Shown: positions 22,701 to 37,700, counted from the first letter of the stretch. The stretch: DNA of 64,000 bases from Brachypodius melanocephalos (GCA_013398615.1 VZSR01000642.1:25875-89874); one strand, 5' to 3'. Translations and numbers: made by a program. Notes: a model not told the origin generated them from the letters alone.

Positions 22701-25700
22701 CCATGTCCTGGAATATTTAAGGTAAATTTCAGCCTTCCTTCAGGGTTTTCATGGAAAGATGAGCTGATTGCAGCCCACATTCTTCAGCTGCACAGAACTG
22801 AGCCTGTTTGAAAGTAGCTCTGAAACATATTTATGGTGGGAATTCTGTGTGCTAACGTATGATGTCTGGATCCATTAATAGTAGTCAGCCTTGGGGTGAG
22901 AAGAGCCCCATATGTACAGAAATTGTGAGTTTTTAAAAACATGTGTGTTCAGAATTAGAAGGGAGGTTGGGTTGATTTCAACCATAATCCAGAGCTAGCA
23001 TTTTCTTGCATTGTGGAACATTGGAAAAATACTCAATTTGCATTCAGTTTACAGATGGCCTTCATTTGTTCTTGCTTTTTTATTCTTCCAGCCTTTCTCA
23101 AAAACATACCGGCATCAGCAAGCAGAGTGTCAGAAATATTTTAGCTGTTGGACATGTCCTAATTTTTTTTTTAATGCTCCTAATGAATAGGGTGTCTGTA
23201 AGACCTCCTGCAATTCAATCACTGTTAAATGGCTGCTTTTTTTTTAATACAAGAAAAATCCTGTGTGTGCAAACAGATTAATTAAATCTGAAAAGCTTTT
23301 TATTTTAAGTAGACTTCAGCATCTGAACTTGGCAATCCGTTTGGAAAGAAAAGTTAAATTATTTAACACATGCTTAGACTGTGCATTTAGATGGCTGCTT
23401 CTGGACCTAGTGTCGTGTCTACCGAGTATTTAATTTTAGTTAATGATAGGAGTATTCCTTGCTCTGTGTTGAATTTTAAAATGTCACTTTGTTGCTAGGA
23501 TGCTGGGGGAAGTCATCACAAAGTCTCTGTTTCTCCTGTCGTCCACGTCCGAGGGCTGTGTGAGTCTGTGGTGGAAGCAGATCTTGTGGAAGCCCTTGAG
23601 AAGTTTGGAACCATATGGTATGTCTTTGTTAGGAATTGTTTGGAAACAAACCTGTCCCAGATGACCATCCTGGGAGCTGGGTGAGCAGGAACCCTCAGTG
23701 TGCTCTTTCCCTCCCCAGCTATGTCATGATGATGCCATTCAAGCGCCAGGCTCTGGTGGAGTTTGAAAACGTGGAGAGTGCAAAGAAATGTGTGACATTT
23801 GCAGCAGATGAGCCTGTGTACATTGCTGGGCAGCAGGCCTTCTTCAACTACTCCACCAGCAAGAGGATCACTCGGCCAGGGAACACTGACGACCCATCTG
23901 GTGGGAATAAAGTTCTCCTGTTGTCCATTCAGAATCCTCTCTACCCAATTACAGTGGTATGTTTCATCTTCTTTTGTTTATCTCTTTGTATCTTCACGTA
24001 GGTAACATGCTTGCTCTTAAATAAAGGGTTTTCATTCTTGTGCAGATGTTTTGCAATGCATTTGAACACTTCGGAAGTGAGGATTTTGAAATGTTTAAGT
24101 TGCTGCATGCTTCTGGAATATTTCCAAATGTGTTGCCACAACATCAAGATTGTTATTGAGCCTTTAGGCTCTGAGTGGTGCATGTTTAAAGAGCAAGTAA
24201 TTTTTTCCAGTAAAGAAGGGTCATTTTATTGCAGTCCTTTTTAAGCCTTTCCTTTGTGGAAGGGTGAATTTCTTTTTCTTTATCTTCTGATGATCAACTC
24301 CAGTTGGATGGAATCTTCCTCACTTTTACTTAGGCCAACATATTTTCCTTTTTAGTATTTCAAGTTGTACCATTTTTACATTTGCATCCCAATTGACTGC
24401 ATTTTTAATGGCATGTGTACACGTTTTTTTAAGATACAGGGTTTTTTGTTGTTTTTTTAAAATAATTTCCATTTTATCATGCATTAAATGCTTATGTTTT
24501 TCACAGGAGATTTTATAGTAGATGTTAAATTGCACAGAAATACTTCAGGAAAAAAAATTAAATGGTGTACTATGACAGAAGTATGAATTACTTGTTCTTA
24601 GGCATGTGGGATGGTATGGATCAATCAAAGTATTTGGGGTGTGTGGAACCAAGTAACTCCATGCAGGCATTAAGTTTTGTTTAATGTGCTGTATATTATG
24701 AGAGCAAATTGGCTGCAACTTAGAATTCCTGAGATTTCCTCAAATAGTCAGTTCCACATCATGCTTTCTGCTCCACTATCTTGTGAGTATCGATAGCTTT
24801 TTGTCTGTTGATTCAGCAGTGAGTGATGAATTTTCTTTCTCCTGTCAATTTTCTTTATAGAAAAGCATGCCATGGTATGAGTTGCTTTTCAGTGTTTAAA
24901 AACAAACCTGCTCTGAGCTGTGTGAACAAATCCAGTGACTGAGTTAAAGTATTCTTTGCACAAATTTTGGGAACTGCTCCATTCATGCATTTTAAATTTG
25001 CCTTGTGTGAGCTGCTGAGTTGAAGGTGGATGCTTGGAGAACCTGGGAGCAGAAGGCTGGTTCTGGGCTAGGAGAGTTCCATGGGAATTCTGAGGATGAA
25101 GCCTCTGGCACAGCAGCTCCCTTTTAAAAACAAACAACCCTCTCAACCTCTTCCTTCCCACTGCCCCCAGCTGTTGCTTTAGCATATACAAATGAGTGCT
25201 GGAGGCAGATTTTTAGAATTACTGGCAAGCATCAGAGCTCACTGAAGGCAGCGTAGTCACAGCAACTGGGGAGAGCAGCTGTGCCCATAACAGCTAAAAA
25301 TGGTGAGAAAAATACAAATTTTGCACTTGTCCAATGGGTTAAAAACTAGATCATTTAGGCAAGGTCTGCATTATTTTAAAAAAACCACCCCCAACAAAAG
25401 AAAACAAAAATCAACCAAACATCCCTCCCCCTCAAAAATAAAAAAAGACACAAAGTCCAATACTACTTCTTCCTCTTCAACATTCTTCTTAAATTTGAAC
25501 TACAGATAGAAGAAATAGATGAACAATTGCAACCAGTTTTAAGTAGCAAATTACTACAGTAAACTGTTGTAAAGCTTTACTTTAGGCTGATGACACTAGT
25601 AGGGTTTTGAGTAGAGCTAATGTTTTGAAAAACAATTTTTTTTGTTTTAATTAAGTGACTGTGAAGAAATTTTTTGAGGGACAAATTGTGATGGAAAGTC

Positions 25701-28700
25701 ATATGAAAATTAATGTCACCTGGAGCTGCAAAGTTTCTAGGAATCTTTTCTCCCAAACAGGAGAGATGGAGAACAGCCTTTTATGCTGCCAAGCATGCTG
25801 TAAATGATCTCACAGGTCTTATTTTTCATGGGTCAGGCTGTGTGGGCTGTATTTGTTTTAGTTTTAAGAAATCCATGTGCCTCCTACTCCTTTGCTTCCC
25901 ACTTGCTCCTCTACTCTGCAAAACATAATAATAAATATTACACCCATTTCCTTTGCCACTTCTCCCTCTTGATCCCCAAATAAACCTGAGGATGTATACC
26001 AAAATCTTGGAATGATCATTTTGGAGGTATTTGGTTTAGATAAAAGGAAAGGAAGGAGCATAGCACCCACTTGCTTCAGGTGAATGAAAACTTGAAATTC
26101 TCATTTTGATGAGCTGTCTAAGTTAAGATTTTGAACTATTCCTGGTTACTCTCTGAAAAAGAACATGAACTCAGCTGCTGGATTCTTATGAAATGTGTTG
26201 CAAGTGTCACTTTGTCACTCTCTGCTGTGGTAGAACTACTGCAGGGTAGCAGAGCTTGAGCCATGGATGCAGACACTAGGTTTTAACATAGTTGAGGATA
26301 CTTGTTAAACCAGTGTTTGCATGAATACTTAGTACAGAAGTCTTTTCTTTTGTTTTTCAGATTTTATTGCCTGTAGTGTATTGATGCATAAAAATGCTAA
26401 TCATGAATAGAGGGGAAAATAAGAAATGGAAGGCTAACAAGCCTTTTCTTTGCTCTTTGGCATTTAAATGCCACTGCAAGAAAATGTTCTATGGACCAAA
26501 AGTGATTGGAATTTCACATCTGACTAAAAGTTTTCTTCTTCTTCTTCTTCCTTAGGATGTTTTGTACACTGTGTGCAACCCTGTTGGAAAAGTTCAGCGC
26601 ATTGTTATATTCAAGAGAAATGGAATACAAGCCATGGTTGAATATCCTTTTTGAGTGTGATTTGTCTTTTTCTTTTTTGCTGTAGGCTTTTGACACCAAA
26701 TGGGTTTAATATGCAAATGTCAGAAAAATACCATGCGATTTTGAGACCAAATTATTTCTTAATTTCTGTCTAAGACAGGTAACTTCTAATTTTTGCATGT
26801 CTGTAAGACAGAGTAGTACTGAGACTTTCATCTTTGTAGGATGTGTTTATAGTCACTCAGGCCTAATAATTGCAGACATGAATTACATCATAGATTTCAC
26901 AGCCCCTTATACACAAAAGTTTCATGGCTTCTGCCTATGTTGATACTCAAGAGATGGGTAAGGGATTGCAGAGATGCAGTTTGTCTTCTTCAGGCTCTTC
27001 CAAAATAGTCTCAGTATGTTCTGCTTGTCTTACTATTCTGACTTTATAAAGCAAAGGCCAATTTAGGCATCCTTGACCTTGGTTCTTGGGCATCATGTGT
27101 TGAAAAAATTCCCTGCTCCATTATCCTACTGTTTATTCCATTTGCAGCCTTCAGTTGTGCTTGGGTTGAATGTTCAGAATTATTGTGTGTTGCTGTGGTT
27201 TGTGAAGTCCAAAGTCTGATATGATTAGGCCTTATTTTTTGAAACTCTGGCAGCTCTCTTCCTAAAGCTTTATTAACATCCATTTTTTAACTATTATCTG
27301 GACAAAATTTGCCAAATTATTTGGCCTTATTTTGTGATTGCAGATGCTACCAATGTGATGGCTGCATTGATGATTTTCCAGGCAAAGGGAACTGCCTAAC
27401 TTCTAAGTCAAACTAATTGCTATTTATCTGTGTAGAAAACTTGAACTGTGCGTCCAAACAGACAATAATTTGACTGACCGTATGTGTTAAGTTTGTCATA
27501 AATGGAATTATCAGGATCAGATGACTTGCACAGTTGGGGGTTATTCTTCATCTTGTGAGAGATTAGGGAAGTTGTGGGGAGGGTCCTGCACACACTCAGG
27601 AACTACTATCCTCATGTCCTTTGAATTAAATTATGTAACATGCCTTTTATTGAAAATTAAACCAGCCAGCAATTGAAAGAAAACTCACAAATGTGAGTGA
27701 AGTAATGCAGCAGCAAGGTAAACAGTTGGAGGTGGCAAGGAAAGTGAGCTTCAAGACAAGCCTTATCTGAAAAGTTCAAAAATTTACTCGAATTTAAATG
27801 CTACTTGAAAAACCTAATACTTCTGCAGTTCTGGCCAGTGTCAGTTTCTTACAGGTCTGAGAAGTTTAACTTTCCTAATTTTAAAGTTCCACAGTGAACC
27901 TGTGTCACTTTGGAAGAAGCTGAGCTGTAGAAATGTGGCAAAACCAGGGCACATCCTGTTGTTTTGGACTTTTTCTAAAATGTCACTGCATGATATCAAG
28001 ACATGGTGCAGAAGGTCTGTTTTGCAAAGTTCAGCCTTTCTGACACCATAAATCATTGAGTAAGGGTGAGATCATGGGTTGTGGTGTGCCAAGGCTCAGG
28101 CACATTTTTCTTTTAATTACAGAACTCACCTTGGAGTATGGGGAGCATATGAAATAACTTAGGTGTTGGAGCCTGGTACATACATCTGCCTGTCGCTTTT
28201 TTTTTTTTTTTGAGGCAAGATGAGTATTTGTTCAGTCAAAGTCTCTCTTTTAGTTATGTGGGGTTTTTTGGCTGATGAGCTAAAAATGGTATGTGTACAC
28301 TTAGTTCTTTTTGCTGTAAAGTCAAGTCTGTGTGGAGTTCTTGTAGTGCATACAATAGTGAAATACCTGCAGGCTACAAAAGTAAAGCCCCATATGATAA
28401 AAGGGACATGAATGAGACACCTGGGGAAAAGATCCTTAACATGATGTGTATGTTTGAATCAGTGTTTTGTGCCCAGAAGGCGAAGGCTGCGCTCAATGGA
28501 GCGGATATCTATGCAGGATGCTGCACACTAAAAATTGAATATGCAAGGGTAATGCTTGGACCTTCTCTTTAAATTTTACTCTTAAAAAACCCCAAAAAAC
28601 CATAGTCAAGGCTTAACCTCTCTCACTTTTTACTTTGTTTGAACAGCCAACTCGACTTAATGTCATTAGGAATGACAACGATAGTTGGGACTACACTAAG

Positions 28701-31700
28701 CCATATCTGGGCCGCCGAGGTAGGTTCTGCTGCATTCTCACGGTAGCTCTTTGACTGTACTAATGCCAGCCCTTCACAGTGTCAGGCTGAGTGGCAGCAG
28801 CCCTTCCCAGGCAGGCCAGTGCTGCTGGAGGCTGTGCCACGGCAGGGATTAACCCTGAGCCCCAGTGCCCCCTACTGCCGTGTGCTTGAGCACTTAGTGC
28901 GGCAAGGAGCCCACACCTCCAAGCACCTTCGCAGTTCTCAAGGACTTGCATTTCTCCAAGCAGCTCTCTCTCTTTGGAGGAGAGGAAACCTGGCACAGAC
29001 TATTCCTTATAAACTACAAACTTGCACACTGCTTCTCCTTCGAAAGGACTCTTTTCCCCTATGTTGGACAAGGCATTAAGAAGGATAGAGGACTTCAGCA
29101 GGCTGACTCTACACTTCATCATGCACCACATCGGCATCAGCAAAAAAAACCAAAAACCCAAACAAACAAAAAAACCCTCTGAAAAACCTCAGACTTGCAG
29201 TTCACCTTGTCTGCATACTGCATGCACCACCACCACAAGTTTTTAAAGGAGGACATTTTCAGTACTTCAGATTTGTGTGGGATGAATAACATGATAGACT
29301 GTACCCATTCTGTTCACGTTTGTATGTATGCTGGTCTTATTTCCCTTAAAATTACCACTGAAAAGTCAAGAACCTCCAAAATTAAGAACCTCTTGTTGAT
29401 ATCACTGATGTTGTAATCTTTTTATTACTTGCTGTATGTGAGAGTTGCATTCAGACTTAACAGTGTAAATATTGTTTAGTAGCAGGGAAATTCAATCCTT
29501 ATATGCAGATAGCTGGAACTGAGCAATGCAATACCAGTAAATCCCCTCAGCTATAACTTTAGTAATAAAATAGGGAGATTCACAATTGGTACAAGCATAC
29601 TGTCTCTCAAGTACTCAGCTGTAAAAATCCTCAGAGCTTAACTCATGTCAGTGGAAACTATGATTATATATGTACAGTCCAACTGCTGTCTAGCCTAACT
29701 CCTGTAAAGTGTTTATTTAAAAGTAACCAAAAATCTGTAACTATAAAGTGCAGTGTTCAGTAACCTGTGTACAATAATGTGTTCAATGTAAAGTTAGAAA
29801 AGTGAAGACAATGTGACCAAAATAGAGTATCTACTTATCAAAGGCTACATGAGAACCAGGGCTTTGGCTCTCTCAAGAGATTTGCACCTTCAGAGTAATT
29901 CTGCAGAGACACTGGGCTTGTGAAACTGTTGTACAACTAAAAACTTAGGGCTTGGCTTTTCAAAATGAAGTTCTTGTAAAAAGTTAACAAGGGAGCTACA
30001 GTATTGGTTGCAGCTTGTAGATTATGACTATTTGTATTGGGATTCAAAATTTTCCTCAAATTCTTGAGTCAAAGAAAAGAGATTCTGAAGAAACTCAAGG
30101 ACAAGGAAAAAAAATCTAAATGTTTGAGTTTGAAAAATTGAAAGGATTAATTTGACCCTTGTATCTTTTGATCATTGCAGTGTTTGGAGGCTGACTTACA
30201 ACACTGTGCATCTGATTGCATTGTATAATTGGCCTGCAGATGGGTATGACTGTATGAACTAAAACTTCCCCAAACTTGAGCAAACAGTGGAAAATGAAGA
30301 ACTTAGGATAGGTGTGGCTTGCTCTTTTCAAAAGCTCTAGTCTTTAGTTTTTCATGTGTTACTGTCTCTATTCTCTACTACACATAAGAGGAAAAAATTA
30401 TATTTGTATTATATACATATATAATTACATATTGTATGTAGCCTGATTTTTCATTTACTATGATCCATGTCAATTTATGTGGACAATGGAAATATAAACT
30501 GTTAGATGAACAGTGAAATGTACTTGAGAAAACAGGCATCTAGAGCAGTTTTGCCCATAAAGTAATCCAGGAGTTGGGGTTTTCTTTGAAAGAGTTTATG
30601 TATTTGTCCTTCAACTCACTCTTGCAACAGCATTATTTGGGTTTTGAACATAGTGTGACATGACCTGTAGGGCTCTCACTGCAGCAAAGACCTTATGCCA
30701 AAGGAATTTCATTCCAAGGACACACATGCCAATAAATCCTTTCAGAATTTCACACCTATCCTTCAAATGTTAGGAAGGAAATGCATTTTACTAATGATTT
30801 TTTTTTTAAGAACTGTTTTTAGTTCTTTATGGTACTAAATTGCCCATAGTCTTTCTCCACTTCCTAACAAGTATCTGCTATGGACTCATATTGCATTAGA
30901 TTGAATGAAATAAACCCACCTGACTTTGTATTCTACTTGCCTTTAGCCAGAAGTTTCAAACTGTAGTCTGGAGCATTTCTTTTGGTGGTTATACCAGTTT
31001 GCTCAGTGACTGAAGGACCTAATGTAGAAACAAAACTACAAATCAGGAACCCAAGCTTAAACAAGATTATAAAAAAACTTTCCGAATTATTTTTAACACA
31101 GGTCAGTTCTCGTGTTTCAATGCTTGTTTACACAAGTATTTGTACTGGCACATTCCAGGGGAATTGTTCAAGGAAGGAACAAATGTGGGGCAAGGAGACA
31201 CTTGCACCACCATGAGGAGGAACTATTTTTCAAACTTTTCTCACAGAATTCTTTATTTGAAGAATGTGATTCTTGACTGTATTTTACTGTGGGCAGTTTC
31301 AAAGCATTTAGTTCCACGGGTTGGAATTACAAAACTGATTTTTCTGAAAGATGATTACTGCATACAGTTTAAATGCTCAAAATGCCTGACCTGACTGCTC
31401 ATTTGCTTTCTAGAGCCAAGAACCAGAGCCTGAAAAGGGAGTGGAAAAGTAAACTTGACAACAGTAATCTTTCTATAGATTTGAAAGTGTTCAGGACTGC
31501 TCTCTCTTCAGATTTCACTGCCAAAGTAAATATCTGACTTGGAACCTGGCCTCAAAATCCTGAGCAGAAAGAGCCACATGTGTTTTCATCTACCACTGTT
31601 GTATAATCAAATAATTCCTGTTTTTTGGGGAAAATACCTCCAACTGCATTAGGCTGGAGTTACTATTTTCAGCAGTCATACTTAAATATCCTGAGAATTT

Positions 31701-34700
31701 TTGTAAACTGATAAATGCCTTGCCCCATCTTTTCAATTGTAAGAAAAGAATTGTTGCTTACCACAAAGAAATCTGGAAGTTTAGATTGGTTGTGCAGCAT
31801 GGATGATTGGAAAATAACAGCTTTGGCTGTGAGGCATTGCTTCCCTCCATTAATGTAGACCCCTTGCTTAACTTTATATCCTAGAGAACTGGGTTTTCTT
31901 AAAGGATTGACTGTTGTTTAAGTGCATTACTCAGTGCTACTCTCCCTCAGTTGAACTGTGTGTGCTGCTGATGATGCCACAGTGTCCAATCCTTTCAGCA
32001 TGCCCATAAATCAGTAGGTGTTCTGTAAATATATATGTACACATATGTAATGCTCTCTGTTTACTGATTATGAAACCATGTAATACAGGTTGTTGTTGGC
32101 TTATGCTGAAACTTCTTGAAAGAAGCCCACTTTGAAAATGTGTTGCTGTTGAAGCTAATATTATGATTCAGGTACTGTCTTTCAAAAGTACTGCATTTCA
32201 AATTTGTTTTAAGAGACACATGGGTAAATCCTGCTGTATGGTGTTTTCTATACTAATGTGTGGTGTCTGTTTAGGAGAACTATTGGGTATCTCCATAAAC
32301 TTTAAATGTCTGCATCTCCTCATTGGCCACTGCCCCAAATCAACTTAAGTGCAATTTGTTATACAGATGGCAGTCTTTTAATTTCGGTGTCCCAGGGCTA
32401 CAGCTTGTGTTTTTAGACATAGAGTGAATGAGAAATCGTTTCTAAAATTAACAAGGACTCAAATTACTTTTTCACTTCTTAACTAGAAGCTTTGTGTCTT
32501 AACTGGAGAAGTCAAGTGCCTGGTTGTGCATACTAAACTGCTTTCTTTCCCTTCCCACGTTAGACAGAGGGAAGGGCCGGCAGAGACAAGCTATTTTGGG
32601 AGAGCACCCTTCATCCTTTAGACATGATGGCTATGGTAAGTAACATGGGATGACAGCTGGTTATGATTTCTTACATGCTCTGTGGAATTGTAAATATTTA
32701 ATCCATGCTTGGCTGTGGTTCCCTTCAGCATGAGCAGTTCACCTGCAGTGCTGTCAGTTTGCCTTCTGAGACATTGCTGCTGGTTCAGTGAAGTCCATGT
32801 GCACTCGTTGCCTCACCTCTTCCTGTCACCCAAAGTATTCAGCTCTACAGGTTCATTCCTTGGAAGGAAGTTTCCTTTCTTGCCATCACCCTGGCAATGA
32901 GTAGAAAATGGTATCTGGATTGAGAGAGCAGTTTTTTTGTGGTAAATGACAACATAGCGTGATCAATGGTTTGGTAAAACAGAGAGCTCTGATGTTTTTG
33001 CATGCAAAGCTGTGAATTGTTGGCACTGGCACTTCTAATTTAGCTGATTCAGGGAAGGTACAGCTGTATGACTGTAGAGGAATGATGATTTGGGATCAGT
33101 GCTATAAAGTGCTGTGTTTGTTACCTGTGCTCTCTGTAAGGCAAGAGCTGCTGTCCGTTTCATGTGCTGAGCGAAGACCTCAGGGTCCAGAAACAAAAGT
33201 CCCCACTCACATGTGACTTTTCTAGTTATTTACTCTCTCTGTAAAGCTGTCAGGTGCAGTGTGATTGGTCTTGCCTCTTTCTTTGCAAAGGTATTTATGA
33301 TATTTTACAATGTAGGTTGACATCCTTCCTACTCCTTCCAAAGGTTCTTCAAATCTCCAGAATTTCCAAGCCCCACCTTGATTCAGTGATGTTCTTTTTT
33401 CATTCTTCTGATACATCCTTCTACCTTAAGTAATGTGTCCATCTCCTCCTATACTACTGTTTCCCTGTCATTACTGTTTTTTGTTGGGGAAAAAAAGAAG
33501 ACAAAATGGTCCTTTTATACTAGGCTTATGTGAATTTCACATTATTTTTGTCCCAGAAAAACAGGGATCCTCCCCTTGGTCCGTAATAGTGACATTTTCT
33601 TTGAACAGAGGTATTGTTTATTATTAGTGTCTCATCACTAAAAAAAAAAAAAAAAATTGTCTATTTCAGTGAAACTTATCACTTCATAGTGGAAAATAGG
33701 ACCACTTCATTTTGCATTAGTGTGGGGGTTTAAGTATTCCTGTTTCTTCCAAGTGAGCATTTTGTAGAAAGGCAGGCTTCTGACTTAATCTTATGTCTCT
33801 GGGAAGAAGAGCTGTGTCATCTCCTGACCTCTGTCTCACTCCTTTTGTTTTGTTTTCCCAACTTTATAATATTCTCTTGGTGTGTATGTAGCTCTGTAAC
33901 TAGATGGGAATATTTCTGAATGTTGATTTTAATTATTTCCTCTGGTATGTTTATATTCAGATATTTTGCACGCTGCAGGGAAGAGAATGATTTTTGTAAT
34001 TACTGGAATATATATTTTTTCAGCAATTGCTGTAACCTTCTGTCCCTCCTTTAAATATGCATTATGTGTGTGGGCTTTGATGCATGATGAAGTAGTGAAA
34101 ATGATTTCAAACACCATAAAAATGTGGTCTCTCATCTCCTCAGGCTCCCATGGTCCTTTGTTGCCCTTGCCAAGCCGGTACCGAATGGGATCTCGGGACA
34201 CTCCAGAGCTTGTTGCTTACCCACTGCCCCAGGCATCCTCCTCTTACATGCATGGTGGAAACCCTTCTGGCTCAGTTGTCATGGTTAGTGGGTTGCATCA
34301 GCTCAAGATGAACTGTTCAAGGGTATTCAACCTGTTCTGCTTGTATGGAAACATTGAGAAGGTAAGGCATCATTTATTAAAAGCTTGGAAACTACTATAA
34401 TTCTTTTAAATGCTTTGGAAAAATCCTGTCTGAGATTGTCTAAAAATATATCCTAGTGTTTTATAAAAGTATTGGTTGAGCTCTTTGTTGCAATGCCTTT
34501 TTTTTTTTACCGTATATGTTTTAGGTGAAATTTATGAAGACTATTCCAGGCACAGCACTGGTTGAAATGGGTGATGAATATGCTGTAGAAAGAGCAGTCA
34601 CACATCTCAATAATGTCAAGTTATTTGGAAAGAGACTCAATGTCTGGTAAATATGTTTTATCAGCTTAAAAGTCCACCAGTGGGCAGATGGAATAAGGTT

Positions 34701-37700
34701 TCAAAGGGACAATATCACATTACTCTGTTATCATTGTTGGAGTTATGATTCCCAATTTGTGACTGTTTATTTTGGCTTTCAGCTGGAAGAAGGTGAGTTT
34801 AGGTCAGATATTGGGAAGAAATTCTTTTCTGTGAGGGTGCTGAGGCCCTGGCACAGGGTGCCCAGAGAAGCTGAGGATGCCTCATTCCTGGAAGTGTTCA
34901 AGGCCAGTTTGGTTGGGGATTCGAGCAAACTGCTCTAGTAGAAGCTGTTCTGCCCGTGGCAAGGGTGTCATCTTTAAGGTCCCTTTCAACCCCAACCACT
35001 CTAAGATTTATAACTTTTTATGATTTTATTTATTTACACTCATAAAGCATATTGTCATTACATGGATTGGCCACTAATAAACTGTATTCCCTAATGTGCC
35101 GTATCCATTCTTTCTGCATTTTTTAAGGATGGTGTCAAATCCAATCCATCCTGTTCTGACTGTATTTATTTCAAATTATTATAAAGAAACATCAGCTCTT
35201 TTCTAGTTAGATAATAATCTGCAAAATAATGATCTGCAAAGTATGATAGCCTTAATTATTTAAGAAACTTTATCCTTAAATTCCAGTGTTTCCAAGCAGC
35301 ACTCAGTAGTTCCAAGCCAGATATTTGAACTGGAGGATGGCACGAGTAGTTACAAGGATTTTGCCATGAGTAAGAACAATCGCTTCACCAGCGCTGGCCA
35401 AGCATCCAAGAACATCATCCAGCCACCCTCCTGTGTGCTGCATTATTACAATGTTCCCCTGTGTGTGACTGAGGAAACATTTGTAAAGGTAAGCTCTGTC
35501 CTGGCTTTTCATGGTGCTGCTTTTAAAAACAAGCAACTGGGAGGCTTATAGCAGAGCCACTGGAGGAGACCTGTTCCTTAAAATACATTTTTATGGATAT
35601 ATTCAATTCTGGAGTTACTGTCTCAGTTTTATTTATTTATATTTTTTTTTAATGTGAGAAACAAAATCTTGAAAATAAACTTGAGGAGTTTAATATGGGG
35701 GATGTTTTGGAGGAAAGGGAAAAGACACAAAGCCAAATACATGAATGTTAGGAGTACAACTTACAAAGGATTTACTAGCTCCCTGTAATGACTGCTTGGA
35801 TGTTTTGGAATGGAGAAAAACATGCACCTGGCACCCTTGGCACAATTGTATCCTAAATGAACTCTGGGTGCTTAAAACAAGCAATACTGGGCCTCTTTAA
35901 GTGGAGGCAGTGGTAAATATGCTGACAGTTCAGTGAGTTCTTTTACAATTAAATAAAATAGATTTTTCCAACTCTGTCTGAAAGTGAACTCTGGTTCCCA
36001 TGTGGCGTCCTTGTGTGTACAACTTCAGAGCTACTGTACTGGAGCAGGAATGTCAAAAAGCAGAACTTGTTATTTAAATCTCCAATAAATTGGAGATCTT
36101 AGTGATATCACAGATACAGGAGCTTTGTTTTACATACTACAGAATGGTATTCTAAAGAGTTACCAATCTAAACGTTTTTTAAATGATTTGCCATAAAATA
36201 TTGCAAACTCACTTAAAAAGTCAGATTCTTCCTTTTTGTGTGTCTCTTCCAGGAACTTGGATTTTTTGCTAATTTGTTTATATGCACTTTTGCATAGAGA
36301 AGTTTTACCTCTTGTTTTATTTTTATGACAGTTATGTGAAGATCATGAAGTTCTCAGCTTTATTAAATACAAAGTGTTTGACCCAAAACGTAAGTAATAT
36401 TTGACCTGTTTGGGAAGCTACTTGGATCCAGTTTTGATCTGAGTTTTCACTGTCAGGAGACATTACTGATCCCGTCCTTCCCATTTTTATTTCTCATTTT
36501 GACAGCCTCTGCCAAAACACTGTCTGGTCTGTTGGAATGGGAATGTAAGACAGATGCAGTGGAAGCTCTCACTGTACTTAATCACTACCAGATAAGAGTC
36601 CCAAGTGAGTGAATTTTCCTAACCTTACTGCTGGATTTTCTTTTCTGTGGAGAAGGAGTTGAGGGTTCTGGTGGCCACAACAATGATCAGAGGCCTGGAG
36701 CACCTCTCTTTAGGAAAGGCTGAGAGACCTGTGGTTGTTCAGCCTGGAGAAGAGAAGGCTCCAGGATGACCCTTTCAGGACTTTAAAGTGGGCCTATAAA
36801 AAAGAGGGAGAGTGACTTTTGATATGGGCAAATGGCAATAGGACAAGGGATAAGGGTTTTTAACTAAGAGAGATTTAAGTTTTAGATGTTGGAAGATGTT
36901 CTTGACTGTGAGGGTGGTGAGGCCCTGGCACAGGGTGCCCAGAGAAGCTGTGGATGCCCCTGGATCCCTGGAAGTGCTCAAGGCCAGGCTGGATGGGGCC
37001 CTGAGCATCCTGATGTAGTGTGTGCATCCCTGCCCGTGGCAGGAGGTTGGAACTGGATGGTCCGGCAGGATAATCCCTTCCAACCAAACACTTCTATGAT
37101 TCTTTCACCATAAATATAAAGAAATCTGCAATGGCTTGAACAGAGGATTCTTTAAGTTACTCAGCACATAGCTCTCAATTTACTGCTCCTGTAGCACACT
37201 TTCTTTTGAAACCAGAAATTGTGAAGCCAAGCTGAATTTAGCTCCAAACCAGCAAGAATAGAGGGAGGGTGAGTTCACCTGCTAAACAAGTGTACAATAA
37301 GCCAGATCTGCACTGAACAATTAAGACAGTTTACTGGATCAAATGGAATTTTTCCAGGTGTTCCCAGACATAATTTTGAGACCAGGCCAATGTCTAATAT
37401 TATTTTAAACTACCTCCTCCTAACTGTTATGAGTTTATCTCCCTGTGAAGTGTTAACAGTTTAAATCTTTTCTATTCCCCCACACCTTTGGTCCACCCTC
37501 TTAATAATGGACCTTAGGGGCAGGATATTTTTGAAGATACTGTGGATGATAATAATACACTGCTCACAATTTCAGTTTTATCTGTTTGGAGAGTTGGTAA
37601 GAGCAGGAAAGCTTTCTGTTTCCATGTGCAAAAGGCACAGCCCAGTGGAGTGTGAGTGTGAAATACACAGGTTTTGGGAGGTGCAGCAGCAGGAGAGCTG

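Noticed and set aside
28439..28440. Conventional AC terminus for the U12 intron
   Set aside because: Starting exon 5 right after this AC gives an immediate in-frame stop, and the AC is part of the branch motif itself.
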